DNA from: Pigmentibacter ruber
Lineage (GTDB): Bacteria; Bdellovibrionota_B; Oligoflexia; Silvanigrellales; Silvanigrellaceae
Length of the DNA stretch: 64,000 nt
NCBI RefSeq assembly: GCF_009792895.1
Contig: NZ_WSSC01000003.1
Coordinates: 523,374 to 587,373 of the forward strand
Direction: 5' to 3'
Shown here: positions 45,138 to 53,656 of the stretch, one piece after another
Layout: the number at the start of each line of letters is the position of its first letter
How positions within the stretch are numbered: the first letter of the stretch is position 1
The notes under the pieces: generated by a model
The model's database searches: none
Told to the model about the DNA's origin: nothing
What the model saw: the letters and a program-made list of their open reading frames with translations, nothing else
Position numbers and translations under genes: made by a program

Positions 45138-45959
45138 TTAAGACTTGGAGATGTCAAATTGTTTGATATTATCATTTTTGGTAAAAATTCTTTCATTTTC
45201 CCTGGAGTCATAAAAAACAAAATAATTTGGATTTGAAAACCAGTCAGGTCCAACAAATAAACGAACTTGTTGAAAGACTATTTTTAAATAAACGTGGATA
45301 TGGCCTAAAAATAAGGTATTAATTTGTTTACTATTGTTTTCATTATAAATTTTAAAATAATCTTCTAAACAATTTCTTAAAAATGGAGCTGTTAATGCAT
45401 TATACGTTTCTCCTTTATTCCGGCTTCTTTTAGCATAATTTGTACAAATAAAATGCATTAAAAAGCCTGGAACTAAAAGATTAGCAATTTTTTGAAACAA
45501 ATAAGATTTAAAAAAAGCTCTAGGTTTTTGATATGAGGGAAGGCAAATTAAATTGTCACCATGGCGCATAACAGTTCTACCAAGTTCAGGATGATCAAAT
45601 TCAAGAATAAAATCACCATAATATGAAAAAATATCATCTAGTTTTTTTGAATGAAAATGTTCAAATCCAAAATCATGGTTGCCTTCTAAAAAAATAGTTT
45701 TTATACCCAAATTTTTTAGTTCTTTTATTTTATCGAAAACATCAACCCAAATTTTAATAAAGAATGTTTTGGATACTGTAATAAAATCAAATATATCCCC
45801 AAGAAAAATAATAGCATCAATTTTTTTTGTATAATGTTTAAGTTTAATTTTATCAAGATTTTCAAGAAGTATTTGAGAGTTTAGATCACCCGGTTCTCTT
45901 AAATGCACATCTGAAATAACGACAAAACTATTAATATTTTCTATTCTTACTGTTCTCAC
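45138..45959 (-). CDS. LpxH-like calcineurin-fold metallophosphoesterase
   Basis: 273 residues (GTG start, AAAGG eight bases upstream). Metal motifs are in order: SDVHL (Asp/His), LGDIFDF (GDxxD), EGNHDF (GNHD), RHGDNL and LGHIHVY. This order and length match the LpxH family, which releases lipid X from UDP-diacylglucosamine in lipid A synthesis; other UDP-sugar or unknown substrates are possible. The gene begins two bases after the RNHCP gene and closes the ccm run. Confidence 0.8.
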   Translation of the reverse strand: MRTVRIENINSFVVISDVHLREPGDLNSQILLENLDKIKLKHYTKKIDAIIFLGDIFDFITVSKTFFIKIWVDVFDKIKELKNLGIKTIFLEGNHDFGFEHFHSKKLDDIFSYYGDFILEFDHPELGRTVMRHGDNLICLPSYQKPRAFFKSYLFQKIANLLVPGFLMHFICTNYAKRSRNKGETYNALTAPFLRNCLEDYFKIYNENNSKQINTLFLGHIHVYLKIVFQQVRLFVGPDWFSNPNYFVFYDSRENERIFTKNDNIKQFDISKS

Positions 45960-45961
45960 GT

Positions 45962-46300
45962 TTATACCTTTGTTATAGCGCTTAATTTTAAAAGAGCTGA
46001 GAAATCATCTGGCATATTTGAATCTATTTCAAGATATTTGTTTCTTTTTTCTAATCCACACTCAAGACACTTATAATGGATCATGTAACCTTTTTTCTTG
46101 TGTTGTGACCAAGCCACAGGTTTTAGAAGGCCAAGACATTCAGCAGCTCTATCGCCAGGATTGATATCAACATGAATACTATATAAGCATTTGGGACAGT
46201 GATCTCGACAAGTACTAGAAGATAGTGGAACTAAAAAATTACAATTTTTACAAGTAAAAGATTCATTTATTTTTGTAAATACTGGAGATTGAATTGACAT
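45962..46300 (-). CDS. RNHCP-domain zinc-binding protein
   Basis: 112 residues. FTCKNCNFLVP, RDHCPKCLYSIHVD and INPGDRAAECLG match the RNHCP family (here RDHCP), with later CLECG completing two Cys pairs that could bind zinc. Function of the family is unknown. It begins two bases after the ccmG-like gene and has no clear ribosome site, so coupling is likely. Confidence 0.85.
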   Translation of the reverse strand: MSIQSPVFTKINESFTCKNCNFLVPLSSSTCRDHCPKCLYSIHVDINPGDRAAECLGLLKPVAWSQHKKKGYMIHYKCLECGLEKRNKYLEIDSNMPDDFSALLKLSAITKV

Positions 46301-46302
46301 AT

Positions 46303-46911
46303 TTAACTATTACTTCTTAATGCTATGAAAGCTTTAGTGACTTCAGTTTGATTTGCAGTAGGATTTTTTTCTAGCCATTCTATAAACCGTAAAATTATAT
46401 TTCGATTAATTTGTCCAGCTACTCTATATCTAACTTTTGCTTGAGGATCTATAAAAAAAGTCTCTGGTGTTCCAGTAACTCCATATTGAATGGATATTAA
46501 TCCTTTTAAGTCTTGTACAACAGGAAACGATTGACCATAATTTTTTTGCCAGTCTTTTATTGTTTCTGTATTATCTTGAATATTTATACTTACAAAATAA
46601 GGGAATTTTTCGTTTTTTTGTTGAGTTAATTGATAAAAATACTCCATTTCTGGAGCTTCTCCTCGACAAACGTAACAAAAAGAAGACCAAAAATTTAAAA
46701 TTACCCATTTATTTTTTTGAAAATATTGATCAGAATTAAATGATCCACCAGTTGAAAGGGGAGCTGATATTATTGGAGCCTCCTCTCCTACTAATTGACT
46801 GGGATTATAATTTGGGTCTTGTTTCAAAGCATAAATCATTAAAGCTAAGAATAATAAAATACCAAATACCGAAGCAAAAATAGCTTTTCGATTCAATTTC
46901 TTTTTTTGCAT
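46303..46911 (-). CDS. ccmG: TlpA/CcmG-type thioredoxin-like protein
   Basis: 202 residues. An N-terminal anchor helix (AIFASVFGILLFLALMIYAL) places the domain in the periplasm. The thioredoxin fold has WVILNFWSSFCYVCRGEAP with the redox pair CYVC, and GTPETFFIDP for the cis-Pro strand. It would reduce the Cys pairs of apocytochrome c before heme attachment. Position after ccmE supports CcmG; ResA-like proteins share the motif. RBS GGGAG. Confidence 0.82.
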   Translation of the reverse strand: MQKKKLNRKAIFASVFGILLFLALMIYALKQDPNYNPSQLVGEEAPIISAPLSTGGSFNSDQYFQKNKWVILNFWSSFCYVCRGEAPEMEYFYQLTQQKNEKFPYFVSINIQDNTETIKDWQKNYGQSFPVVQDLKGLISIQYGVTGTPETFFIDPQAKVRYRVAGQINRNIILRFIEWLEKNPTANQTEVTKAFIALRSNS

Positions 46912-46928
46912 AATACTCCCAATACTTA

Positions 46929-47432
46929 TTATTTGCTAGCAGATGTTTGTTGAGAAGGAATATTTTGATCTTTTAAAATACTATCAAGCAATTTAGCTTC
47001 TTTCATTTGTTTATGATCTTTTTTTGTATCATATACCTCGCTATGTTTAACCATCAATAAGTTTGCCGTAATTAATTTATCTTTTTGATTGATGTCTGGG
47101 TTATTTATCAAGCGTCCTTCAACAACAACACCTTGACCTTCTTTAAAAAGATCTGGAGGTATCCCTTTATATTGTACAAAAAAATTGTGTCCTTCTAAAT
47201 CTGTCATTTTAAAATTAAGTTCATTTTTTTCTGCATTCCATTGTTTGGTACCAGCCATTACAAGTCCTGATACACGAAACAATTTGCCATCAAATTTAAT
47301 AGGGTTAGCGTAAACTTCAGCAGGAGTGTAAAAGGTAACTGTTGATTCACTTTTGGTAGCTTGATAAATAATAAGCCCTAATGATCCTAATACAATAATA
47401 AGCCCTGCAATTTGTCCATTATTTATTTTCAC
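46929..47432 (-). CDS. ccmE: Heme chaperone CcmE
   Basis: About 167 residues. One N-terminal helix (GQIAGLIIVLGSLGLIIYQA) then the OB-fold: TVTFYTPAEVYANPIKFDGKLFRVSGLVM, and the heme site KHSEVY (canonical HxxxY, His then Tyr four later). The His covalently holds heme in System I maturation. GTG at 47432 is preferred, with AAGGAA before it; a GTG five codons upstream is an alternative. It overlaps the 3' end of the ccmD-like gene. Confidence 0.87.
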   Translation of the reverse strand: MKINNGQIAGLIIVLGSLGLIIYQATKSESTVTFYTPAEVYANPIKFDGKLFRVSGLVMAGTKQWNAEKNELNFKMTDLEGHNFFVQYKGIPPDLFKEGQGVVVEGRLINNPDINQKDKLITANLLMVKHSEVYDTKKDHKQMKEAKLLDSILKDQNIPSQQTSASK

Positions 47433-47640
47433 AACGATTTCCTTCACTCAAATGACTTAAATGATTTTCTTTATTTTCTTTATTTTCTTTATCAAAAAAG
47501 CCCTCTTCATTCATACTATGAATTGAATTACGCCTGATTTTTATGGAAAAAAATATATAAAGAACAAGGCAAATAGCAACAATTGCAAAGGTTGAATACA
47601 CAAAAATTCCCCAACTTAAATTCCCATATTCTGATTCCAT
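47419..47640 (-). CDS. CcmD-like small membrane protein
   Basis: 73 residues. One hydrophobic helix (GIFVYSTFAIVAICLVLYIFF) followed by a basic patch and a charged tail with a KENKEN repeat. It lies between ccmC and ccmE, exactly where ccmD sits, and the helix-then-Arg/Lys layout is that of CcmD, which helps release holo-CcmE. Assignment is mainly by position. RBS AGGTGA. Confidence 0.7.
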   Translation of the reverse strand: MESEYGNLSWGIFVYSTFAIVAICLVLYIFFSIKIRRNSIHSMNEEGFFDKENKENKENHLSHLSEGNRCENK

Positions 47641-47642
47641 AA

Positions 47643-48365
47643 TTATTCACCTCTAGCTAAATCTAATGTTTCTTTAGCTGAAACTGCTTGTCTTCTAATT
47701 TTATAAATAGCAATACTTAATAAAAACATTGCAAGAAAATTTAAAAAAAGAACAAGCGAAATATCTGTTGAAGCATTTTGAGTTTTTTCTACAAAAGTTT
47801 GTGGTTGATGAAGAGATCTCCATAAATTTACACTATAATAAACTATTGGGACGTTAACAGCACTTATTATCGCAATAATAGCTGACATATTTCTTTTAGT
47901 CTTTAAATCTGGAGTAAAATGTCGAAGAATTAAGTAACCACAACAAACAAGGAACATCACTAAACTAGAAGTCAAACGCGGATCCCAGTCCCACCAAACA
48001 CCCCACGTAGGTCTTCCCCAAATACTTCCTGAAATTAATGTTAGAAATGAGAACAGTGTCCCCAATTCTAATGATGTGTAGCTGCTTCTATCATAGATTA
48101 TTGCATTTTTGGGTTTTAAAATGACTAAAAAAGCAAATATTGCACTGGTAAAAACCCAAAAAAATGCGCACCAAGCTACAGGTACATGGACAAAAATAAT
48201 ACGATATACATTGCCTTGATCGGTATCCGACGCAACCCAAAATAAAGCTAGAAACCAACAAAATATTTGAAAAATAGTAAATAAAGAAAGAATAATATTC
48301 CAACGCAATATTGGTTTTGTAATTGATAGTGGAATTTTATTCTCAAGTGTTTCTTTGGTATTCAT
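47643..48365 (-). CDS. ccmC: Heme exporter/handler CcmC
   Basis: 240 residues with six membrane helices. The tryptophan-rich WWD motif is clear (WGRPTWGVWWDWDPRLTSS), with flanking His residues in FVHVPVAWCAFF and LWRSLHQPQ as axial heme ligands. CcmC loads heme onto CcmE. RBS AGGAA. It lies two bases after ccmB. Confidence 0.94.
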   Translation of the reverse strand: MNTKETLENKIPLSITKPILRWNIILSLFTIFQIFCWFLALFWVASDTDQGNVYRIIFVHVPVAWCAFFWVFTSAIFAFLVILKPKNAIIYDRSSYTSLELGTLFSFLTLISGSIWGRPTWGVWWDWDPRLTSSLVMFLVCCGYLILRHFTPDLKTKRNMSAIIAIISAVNVPIVYYSVNLWRSLHQPQTFVEKTQNASTDISLVLFLNFLAMFLLSIAIYKIRRQAVSAKETLDLARGE

Positions 48366-48367
48366 AA

Positions 48368-49096
48368 TTATTCCTGCAAAAGTAAATCACTTAAAAGTAT
48401 TCCTAAAGTTGAAAATATAATGGGATATGCAATTAGTATCGTCCACCATGCACTTTCACTAAAGGCACCGAGAAGTGAATTGTTGCCAATATGTATCGTT
48501 AATGAAACTGAGGCCAGTAAAATCCCGCTTTGAAGAGGAAAAAATAACATAGGAAGTAATATTTCTTTTGCTAAACTTCTAGCTGTTAAACAAGTAATTA
48601 ATGTACCCAAACTAGCAGAACCTAAATTAAAAAAAATAGAAACAAAAAAAAGATTATTTAATAAGTTTACAAGAATATTTGAATTAATATTATAAAAAAT
48701 TATCCACAACAACAAAATAGGAATTTGTAACGTAAAGATTTGAAAAGCAGTAAAACTAATTTTACCGGCAATAATAGATGTTTTTTGTAATTTTGAAGTT
48801 AGAATTAAATCCATTCCGTTGCATTCTTGTTCGGCAGAAAATATTCTACTAATGGTTAGAACAGCAACAAATTCATTCATAATCCAAAATGTTCCAATTT
48901 GAATATCAGCTCTTTGCAGGGCCTCAGTTCCTAGGCCAAAAGGAAAAAGAATGAGCAAACAACATGAAAATATAAAAGTACCTACCCATGAAGCTTTCCT
49001 AGCCCAAAGGGTTCTGAAACTTAATTTATGAATAAAATAAAAAGACTTTAACCAATTTCTATTTTCTTTATTAATATGTTCTATAGTATTAAACAT
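48368..49096 (-). CDS. ccmB: Heme exporter subunit CcmB
   Basis: 242 residues, six hydrophobic helices. RTLWARKASWVGTFIFSC at the start, RIFSAEQECNGMDLILTSK and LGTLITCLTARSLAKEILLPMLFFPLQSGILLAS are typical of CcmB. With CcmA it forms the ABC module that frees holo-CcmE from CcmC. Its start overlaps the ccmA stop by one base. Confidence 0.92.
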   Translation of the reverse strand: MFNTIEHINKENRNWLKSFYFIHKLSFRTLWARKASWVGTFIFSCCLLILFPFGLGTEALQRADIQIGTFWIMNEFVAVLTISRIFSAEQECNGMDLILTSKLQKTSIIAGKISFTAFQIFTLQIPILLLWIIFYNINSNILVNLLNNLFFVSIFFNLGSASLGTLITCLTARSLAKEILLPMLFFPLQSGILLASVSLTIHIGNNSLLGAFSESAWWTILIAYPIIFSTLGILLSDLLLQE

Positions 49097-49764
49097 TAGA
49101 GTAATACCTTAATTTCTGATTTTAAATTTCTTTTTATTTCAGGTAAAAAATTTGATAAACAAATATTTTTATTTGCCCATTTTATTAAATTTTCATCGTG
49201 AGTTGCAATAATTATAGCTGAATTATTTTTTGTAATTAATTCAGAAAATATATCTAAACAAATATCGACACCAGAATCATCTAACCCATTTGTGGGTTCA
49301 TCGGCTAAAATAATTTTAGGTTTAATGAGTAACAGAGCTGCAAGAGATAATCTTCTTTTTTGTCCTGTTGATAAAGATCTAACTACTTGCAAAATTCTAT
49401 CATGTAAATTGACTCTTTTTAAAACTTTTTTGTAGTCATCTATTGTAAATTTATTAGAGTAACTTTGAGTATAAAAATCTAAATTCCAAAGAATAGATTG
49501 ATCTAACATTAGACTAGGTATATTTGGAAGAAACATTAAAGTTTTATTTTTATCTTTTAATTCTTTATCATGAAAGTAACTAATCTCTCCTAGGTGAGGT
49601 TTTGATAAACCTGCTAGTATTTTTAAGAGTGATGTTTTTCCTATTCCATTTGGGCCTGTTATAGTAATTTTTTCTTGCGATAAAATGGATAAATTAAATT
49701 TAGAAATTAAAGGCTTGTTTCCCATTCTAATTTCTAAATTATCACATTTTAAATATAAAGACAT
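49096..49764 (-). CDS. ccmA: ABC transporter ATPase CcmA
   Basis: 222 residues. Walker A GPNGIGKT (37-44), signature LSTGQKRRLSLA and Walker B IILADEPTNGLDD are intact; the H-loop is IIATHDE. Powers the CcmAB complex of cytochrome c maturation. Begins ten bases after the Crp/Fnr gene with no clear RBS, so it is probably read from the upstream promoter. Confidence 0.93.
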   Translation of the reverse strand: MSLYLKCDNLEIRMGNKPLISKFNLSILSQEKITITGPNGIGKTSLLKILAGLSKPHLGEISYFHDKELKDKNKTLMFLPNIPSLMLDQSILWNLDFYTQSYSNKFTIDDYKKVLKRVNLHDRILQVVRSLSTGQKRRLSLAALLLIKPKIILADEPTNGLDDSGVDICLDIFSELITKNNSAIIIATHDENLIKWANKNICLSNFLPEIKRNLKSEIKVLL

Positions 49765-49774
49765 TGGTCAAATT

Positions 49775-50461
49775 TTATCTTTCTTCAGCTTCATTTTGCA
49801 AGGAAATAGTATCCAAAATGGTAAATGATGAACCATGTGTTTCCATAATACCTGCTTGTTTAAAATCCGCTATTGCGCGACTAACAGTTTCAGGTGTGAC
49901 ATCTGCTAGTTCTGCAATATCACGCCGATTTAATGGCGGTTCGAAACTTTGTGCACCTTCATCAGCAAATAAATTATAAAGCTCATAAATAACGGAAGCA
50001 ACCCTATTCTTAGCGGGACGATATAAGTCTGATTCAATCCGTTTTTCTAGTCTTGCGAGTTCGTAACAAAAGATTTTCATAAATTGTAATGATACAATTG
50101 GGCTTCTTTGAATTAGATCCAAAACTATGGTTTTTTCTATCGAAAAAACTTCACTGTCTTTTAATGCTACGGAGGTTCTACTGTATTTAAATTCACCAAA
50201 GACTTCCCTAATACCGACAATTTGTCCAGCGCGCACAATGCGTGTTATGACGCTTTCACCTTCTTGGCTTTCGCGTACAATTTTTAAGCATCCATTTGCA
50301 ACACCATAAATAGATCTTGGCGTATCACCAGAGATAAAAAGGTTTTGACCCTTTTTTAATCTAATAATTGAAGAGTTTTCTTGAAATCGATGTAGATCCT
50401 CATCTGAAAGGGATGGAAAAAGCCTACGTAAAGTGTAAGTTCCCCTAGATTTTCTTTCCAT
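49775..50461 (-). CDS. Crp/Fnr-family regulator without Fe-S cysteines
   Basis: 228 residues: cNMP-type sensor (~20-135), dimer helix, then a HTH (~165-220) with TPETVSRAI. The ETVSR recognition helix is of the FNR/FixK kind that reads TTGAT-N4-ATCAA. The N-terminal Cys triad of FNR is missing; Cys occurs only in NGCLKI and FCYEL. An FNR-box match occurs at 52.8 kb, upstream of the ahpC/pgsA pair. It is embedded between dacB and ccmA with coupled starts, so it may control respiratory-type genes. RBS GGAGC lies inside the end of dacB. Confidence 0.85.
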   Translation of the reverse strand: MERKSRGTYTLRRLFPSLSDEDLHRFQENSSIIRLKKGQNLFISGDTPRSIYGVANGCLKIVRESQEGESVITRIVRAGQIVGIREVFGEFKYSRTSVALKDSEVFSIEKTIVLDLIQRSPIVSLQFMKIFCYELARLEKRIESDLYRPAKNRVASVIYELYNLFADEGAQSFEPPLNRRDIAELADVTPETVSRAIADFKQAGIMETHGSSFTILDTISLQNEAEER

Positions 50462-50463
50462 TC

Positions 50464-51978
50464 TTAAAGCTCCGATGGCAAAACCTTAGCAAGGTCCGAG
50501 TCTATTGCATCTCGTATGTTTTTTAAGTCAGGTTGTGGTTTTGATTTGACCCCATTCACAATGACGGCAAAAGCAACCCAATCCCCGTTTTTAAGTCGAC
50601 TATAGCCTCCAAGAGCTGATACATGCACAGGTTCTGTTAGAGTCCCTGTTTTTCCTCTTAATCTTCCTTGTAAATGCTTTTCTGTTGGAGAGGTAAATCT
50701 TCTTTTTAGCGAACCTTCATCACCAACAATTGGTAAAGCATTTATATACGCTGGAAAAGCTCTACCACTAAAATACATATGATCCAATAAAGAAATAATA
50801 TCTCTTGCAGAAAGACGATTATTGGGAGTTAAACCACTTCCGCTTTCGATTATTAGTGTTGAATTTTGATTTTGATTTGAATCCCAAGTTGAGTTTTTTA
50901 ATACATTTTTCATATATTTTTCTAATAAACTACCAGCTTCTTTTAAATCCCCTTTATTTTTTGGATTTGACTCTGATAATAAATTTAATGCTAATGTATC
51001 ACCAATAAAGTTATTACTTACTTCGAAAAGACCTTTCATTTGCCACTCAATAGGATAACCTTCAACTGAGGCTAAAGGAATTAAATTCCCTTTTAATTCT
51101 TTTGAATCTATTTGAATTTCACCAGATGTTTCAATTCCTGCTGCGGTTAAAAAGCCATTTAATACTTCTCCAGTATATCTATCAGCATCGGAAATTGAAC
51201 GGTAAATTCTTTGTGCTGTGGAATTTTTTGGAATAGTTCCTGAGACAGAAAATATATCTTTTCCATTTTTACTTTGACGGGAAACTGAAATTTGTGGCGC
51301 TGAGTTTTCATTTGTTGTTGTTACATTTCCAATTACAGAAATGCTATTTAATGGATAAGGTTCCAATGATATTTTTGCTTGTCCTCCTATTTTTTCATTT
51401 GGAGTGACTACTATTGCTAAGACGCTAAAATTTACTGCTGCTGAAGATAGAGGCGCGTCATAGGCATTATGACTTTTATTTTTACCTCCCAATCTATTTT
51501 CATCTTCTAAAACATTTCCAAACATAGAATTATTTACAACAATTTTTCCTGTAATTTTTTTAATGCCATAACGGGAAACATCAGTAGTTAAAAACCAGAG
51601 TTTCTCATTTGTTAAAGATGCATCTCCTGCGCCGTAGAATATAATATCTCCTTCAAGTGTTCCCTTATTTATTTTTCCTCTGCCATATAATTTTGTTGTA
51701 AAAGTTTTAGTCGTGCCCCATTTATCAAGAGCTTGTGCACCCAAAACTAACTTTGTCACTGAAGCTGGACAAAGTCTCATATCAGAATTTAATTCTGCAA
51801 TTTTTTCTCCATTGCTTAATTTTACTACTAATGCACTAACAGTTGCATTTCCATTTTGTTGTAATTGACTTAATTTTGGAAATTTTGAACTTTGAGCAAA
51901 AGTAATGGTTGGTAAATAGAAAGAAATTATTAAAATAAAAGAAGGCATTTTGTTTAAATTTATAAAAAATAGCTGCAT
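50464..51978 (-). CDS. dacB: D-alanyl-D-alanine carboxypeptidase/endopeptidase PBP4
   Basis: 504 residues with a signal peptide ending near FAQSS. The penicillin-binding motifs of class C: SVTK (Ser73, Lys76), SNN in EVSNNFIGDTLALN and KTG in RGKTGTLTEP. Trims or cleaves peptide cross-links of peptidoglycan. RBS AGGAA. It leads the run dacB-crp-ccmABCDEG; the three-base gap to the regulator suggests cotranscription. Confidence 0.93.
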   Translation of the reverse strand: MQLFFINLNKMPSFILIISFYLPTITFAQSSKFPKLSQLQQNGNATVSALVVKLSNGEKIAELNSDMRLCPASVTKLVLGAQALDKWGTTKTFTTKLYGRGKINKGTLEGDIIFYGAGDASLTNEKLWFLTTDVSRYGIKKITGKIVVNNSMFGNVLEDENRLGGKNKSHNAYDAPLSSAAVNFSVLAIVVTPNEKIGGQAKISLEPYPLNSISVIGNVTTTNENSAPQISVSRQSKNGKDIFSVSGTIPKNSTAQRIYRSISDADRYTGEVLNGFLTAAGIETSGEIQIDSKELKGNLIPLASVEGYPIEWQMKGLFEVSNNFIGDTLALNLLSESNPKNKGDLKEAGSLLEKYMKNVLKNSTWDSNQNQNSTLIIESGSGLTPNNRLSARDIISLLDHMYFSGRAFPAYINALPIVGDEGSLKRRFTSPTEKHLQGRLRGKTGTLTEPVHVSALGGYSRLKNGDWVAFAVIVNGVKSKPQPDLKNIRDAIDSDLAKVLPSEL

Positions 51979-51998
51979 TTTTTGTTTCCTATATAAAT

Positions 51999-52033
51999 GA
52001 AAAGCTCTTTAAGAATATCTTAAAGAGCTTTTC
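51999..52033 (-). terminator. Terminator of ahpC
   Basis: A 16-base arm pair (GAAAAGCTCTTTAAGA and TCTTAAAGAGCTTTTC) with a three-base loop lies between the ahpC stop and dacB start. Confidence 0.85.
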
Positions 52034-52070
52034 ATAAACTGCAATCACAAGTATACAAATGAGATTTAAT

Positions 52071-52655
52071 TTAGTGTTTTGCTAGATAATTGCTTACACC
52101 ATCTTGAGTCGCTTTCATAGCATCTTTGCCTTTATTCCAATTCGCAGGGCAAACTTCTCCATGTTTTTCAAAGTGCTGAAGAGCATCAACCATTCTTAAT
52201 GCTTCATCAACATTTCTTCCAAGAGGTAGATCATTTACAATTTGGTGACGTACAAGACCATTTTTGTCTATTAAAAATAATCCTCTAAATGCAACTCCCC
52301 CGTCGCTTAAAACATCATAATCTCTTGCAATAGTGCGATGAATATCAGAAATTAATGTATACTTAACTCCTTCAATTCCACCTTTATTTTTTGGAGTATT
52401 TAACCAAGCATAGTGAGAAAACTTACTATCTATACTACACCCAATAACTTCTACATCTCTTTTTGAAAATTCTTCTAATTTTTCTTGAAAAGCATGTAAT
52501 TCAGTTGGACAAACAAAAGTAAAATCTAAAGGATAGAAAAATAATACTACGTATTTCTTTCCTTTAAAGTCAGAAAGAGAAACTTCTTTAAAATCATTGT
52601 TAACAACTGCTTCAGCCTTAAAGTTTGGTGCCTGACGTCCAACTAATACGCTCAT
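52071..52655 (-). CDS. ahpC: Typical 2-Cys peroxiredoxin (AhpC/Prx)
   Basis: 194 residues. The peroxidatic Cys49 is in FYPLDFTFVCPTEL; the resolving Cys169 in GEVCPANW. Both are canonical for the AhpC/Prx1 group. Reduces H2O2, alkyl hydroperoxides and peroxynitrite in the cytoplasm. RBS AAGGGG. Monocistronic, followed by its own terminator; no ahpF next to it. Divergent from pgsA across a 320-base region that holds an FNR box. Confidence 0.95.
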   Translation of the reverse strand: MSVLVGRQAPNFKAEAVVNNDFKEVSLSDFKGKKYVVLFFYPLDFTFVCPTELHAFQEKLEEFSKRDVEVIGCSIDSKFSHYAWLNTPKNKGGIEGVKYTLISDIHRTIARDYDVLSDGGVAFRGLFLIDKNGLVRHQIVNDLPLGRNVDEALRMVDALQHFEKHGEVCPANWNKGKDAMKATQDGVSNYLAKH

Positions 52656-52832
52656 ATGGAAACCCCTTTTCTAATAAATTAAGTACAGAGAACATACGGG
52701 AAGTTAGTCTCAGTGATAAACACTATATCCTTAAAGTTGGATGTCAAGGAAGCAACTGTTCCATTTTTCAATAACATTTTAATAGGTAAGGTGTTTATGC
52801 TTAAAAAAAAAACAATAATAATTAGCGTTTTA
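52656..52832. other. ahpC/pgsA divergent region, ahpC side
   Basis: On the minus strand TTGACA and a TATAGT lie before ahpC with only about 14 bases between, so the promoter is uncertain. No ORF or RNA gene in the region. Confidence 0.35.
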
Positions 52833-52846
52833 TTGATTTAGATCAA
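52833..52846. promoter_or_regulatory. FNR/FixK-type binding site
   Basis: TTGATTTAGATCAA is a perfect TTGAT-N4-ATCAA. It is about 180 bases from ahpC and 130 from pgsA. The Crp/Fnr regulator with a matching recognition helix is encoded 2.4 kb away. Confidence 0.65.
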
Positions 52847-52975
52847 ATATTTTTAACATGATGTGTTCTGCTATGCGAAACTGTTATATATAAATTTAGT
52901 GAGGTATGAGACAAAAGAATATCCATTTAACAGTAGATGGATTTAGAGTAAGCTTAAGCTAATATGAGGTAAATT

Positions 52976-53656
52976 TTGATTTTTTCATTCTTTAAAAAAA
53001 CTCAACACCAAACAAGTAATCATGAAGTTCCAGATATTACCAAAGAAAAAGTTTTACCTAATTGGTTAAAAAAATTACCAAATCGCTTAACGTTTTTAAG
53101 AATTCTCTGTATCCCGGTGGTAGTCTATTTAATGTCCCTAGGGGAAGTTGCTCCAGAATCTGGACATTTTGGCTTAATTCAACCAATTAAATTAAGTAGT
53201 ACTGACATTGCAGCTGCTTTCGTTTTTGCTCTAGCAGCTCTAACTGATTTTTTTGATGGCTGGATAGCTAGGAAATTTAATGTAGAAACAGTGCTTGGAA
53301 AACTATTAGATCCTTTGGCAGATAAATTACTAGTTGTTTCTGCAATGGTTATTTTAGTTGAAAAGCATAGAATGGATGGATTAATTGCTGTTATCATTAT
53401 TGTAAGAGATCTTGGTATAAATGCTATAAGATTAGCTGCAGTTGATGATGGTATCCAAATTTCTTCAAATATTATTGGCAAAACTAAAACTACTTTCCAA
53501 GACATAGGAATTATTGGTCTTACTGTCTGTGGTACTGTATGGATTATTCCTTTTCATTATATTGGCCAACTTTTTATTATCCTCGCTTTAGCTGCCAGTT
53601 TAATTAGTGGTGGGCAATATTTATTTGATTATGCAAGAAAATTAAAGAAAAGTTAG
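52976..53656 (+). CDS. pgsA: CDP-alcohol phosphatidyltransferase, PgsA type
   Basis: 226 residues with four to six membrane helices. LPNRLTFLRILCIPVV at the start of the domain and ALTDFFDGWIARKFNVETVLGKLLDPLADKLL contain the family motif DxxDGxxAR-G-D-D. Most likely makes phosphatidylglycerophosphate from CDP-diacylglycerol and glycerol 3-phosphate. The start is TTG with GAGG seven bases upstream; no ATG lies before the conserved region. Its stop overlaps the convergent PilZ gene by four bases. Confidence 0.9.
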   Translation: MIFSFFKKTQHQTSNHEVPDITKEKVLPNWLKKLPNRLTFLRILCIPVVVYLMSLGEVAPESGHFGLIQPIKLSSTDIAAAFVFALAALTDFFDGWIARKFNVETVLGKLLDPLADKLLVVSAMVILVEKHRMDGLIAVIIIVRDLGINAIRLAAVDDGIQISSNIIGKTKTTFQDIGIIGLTVCGTVWIIPFHYIGQLFIILALAASLISGGQYLFDYARKLKKS

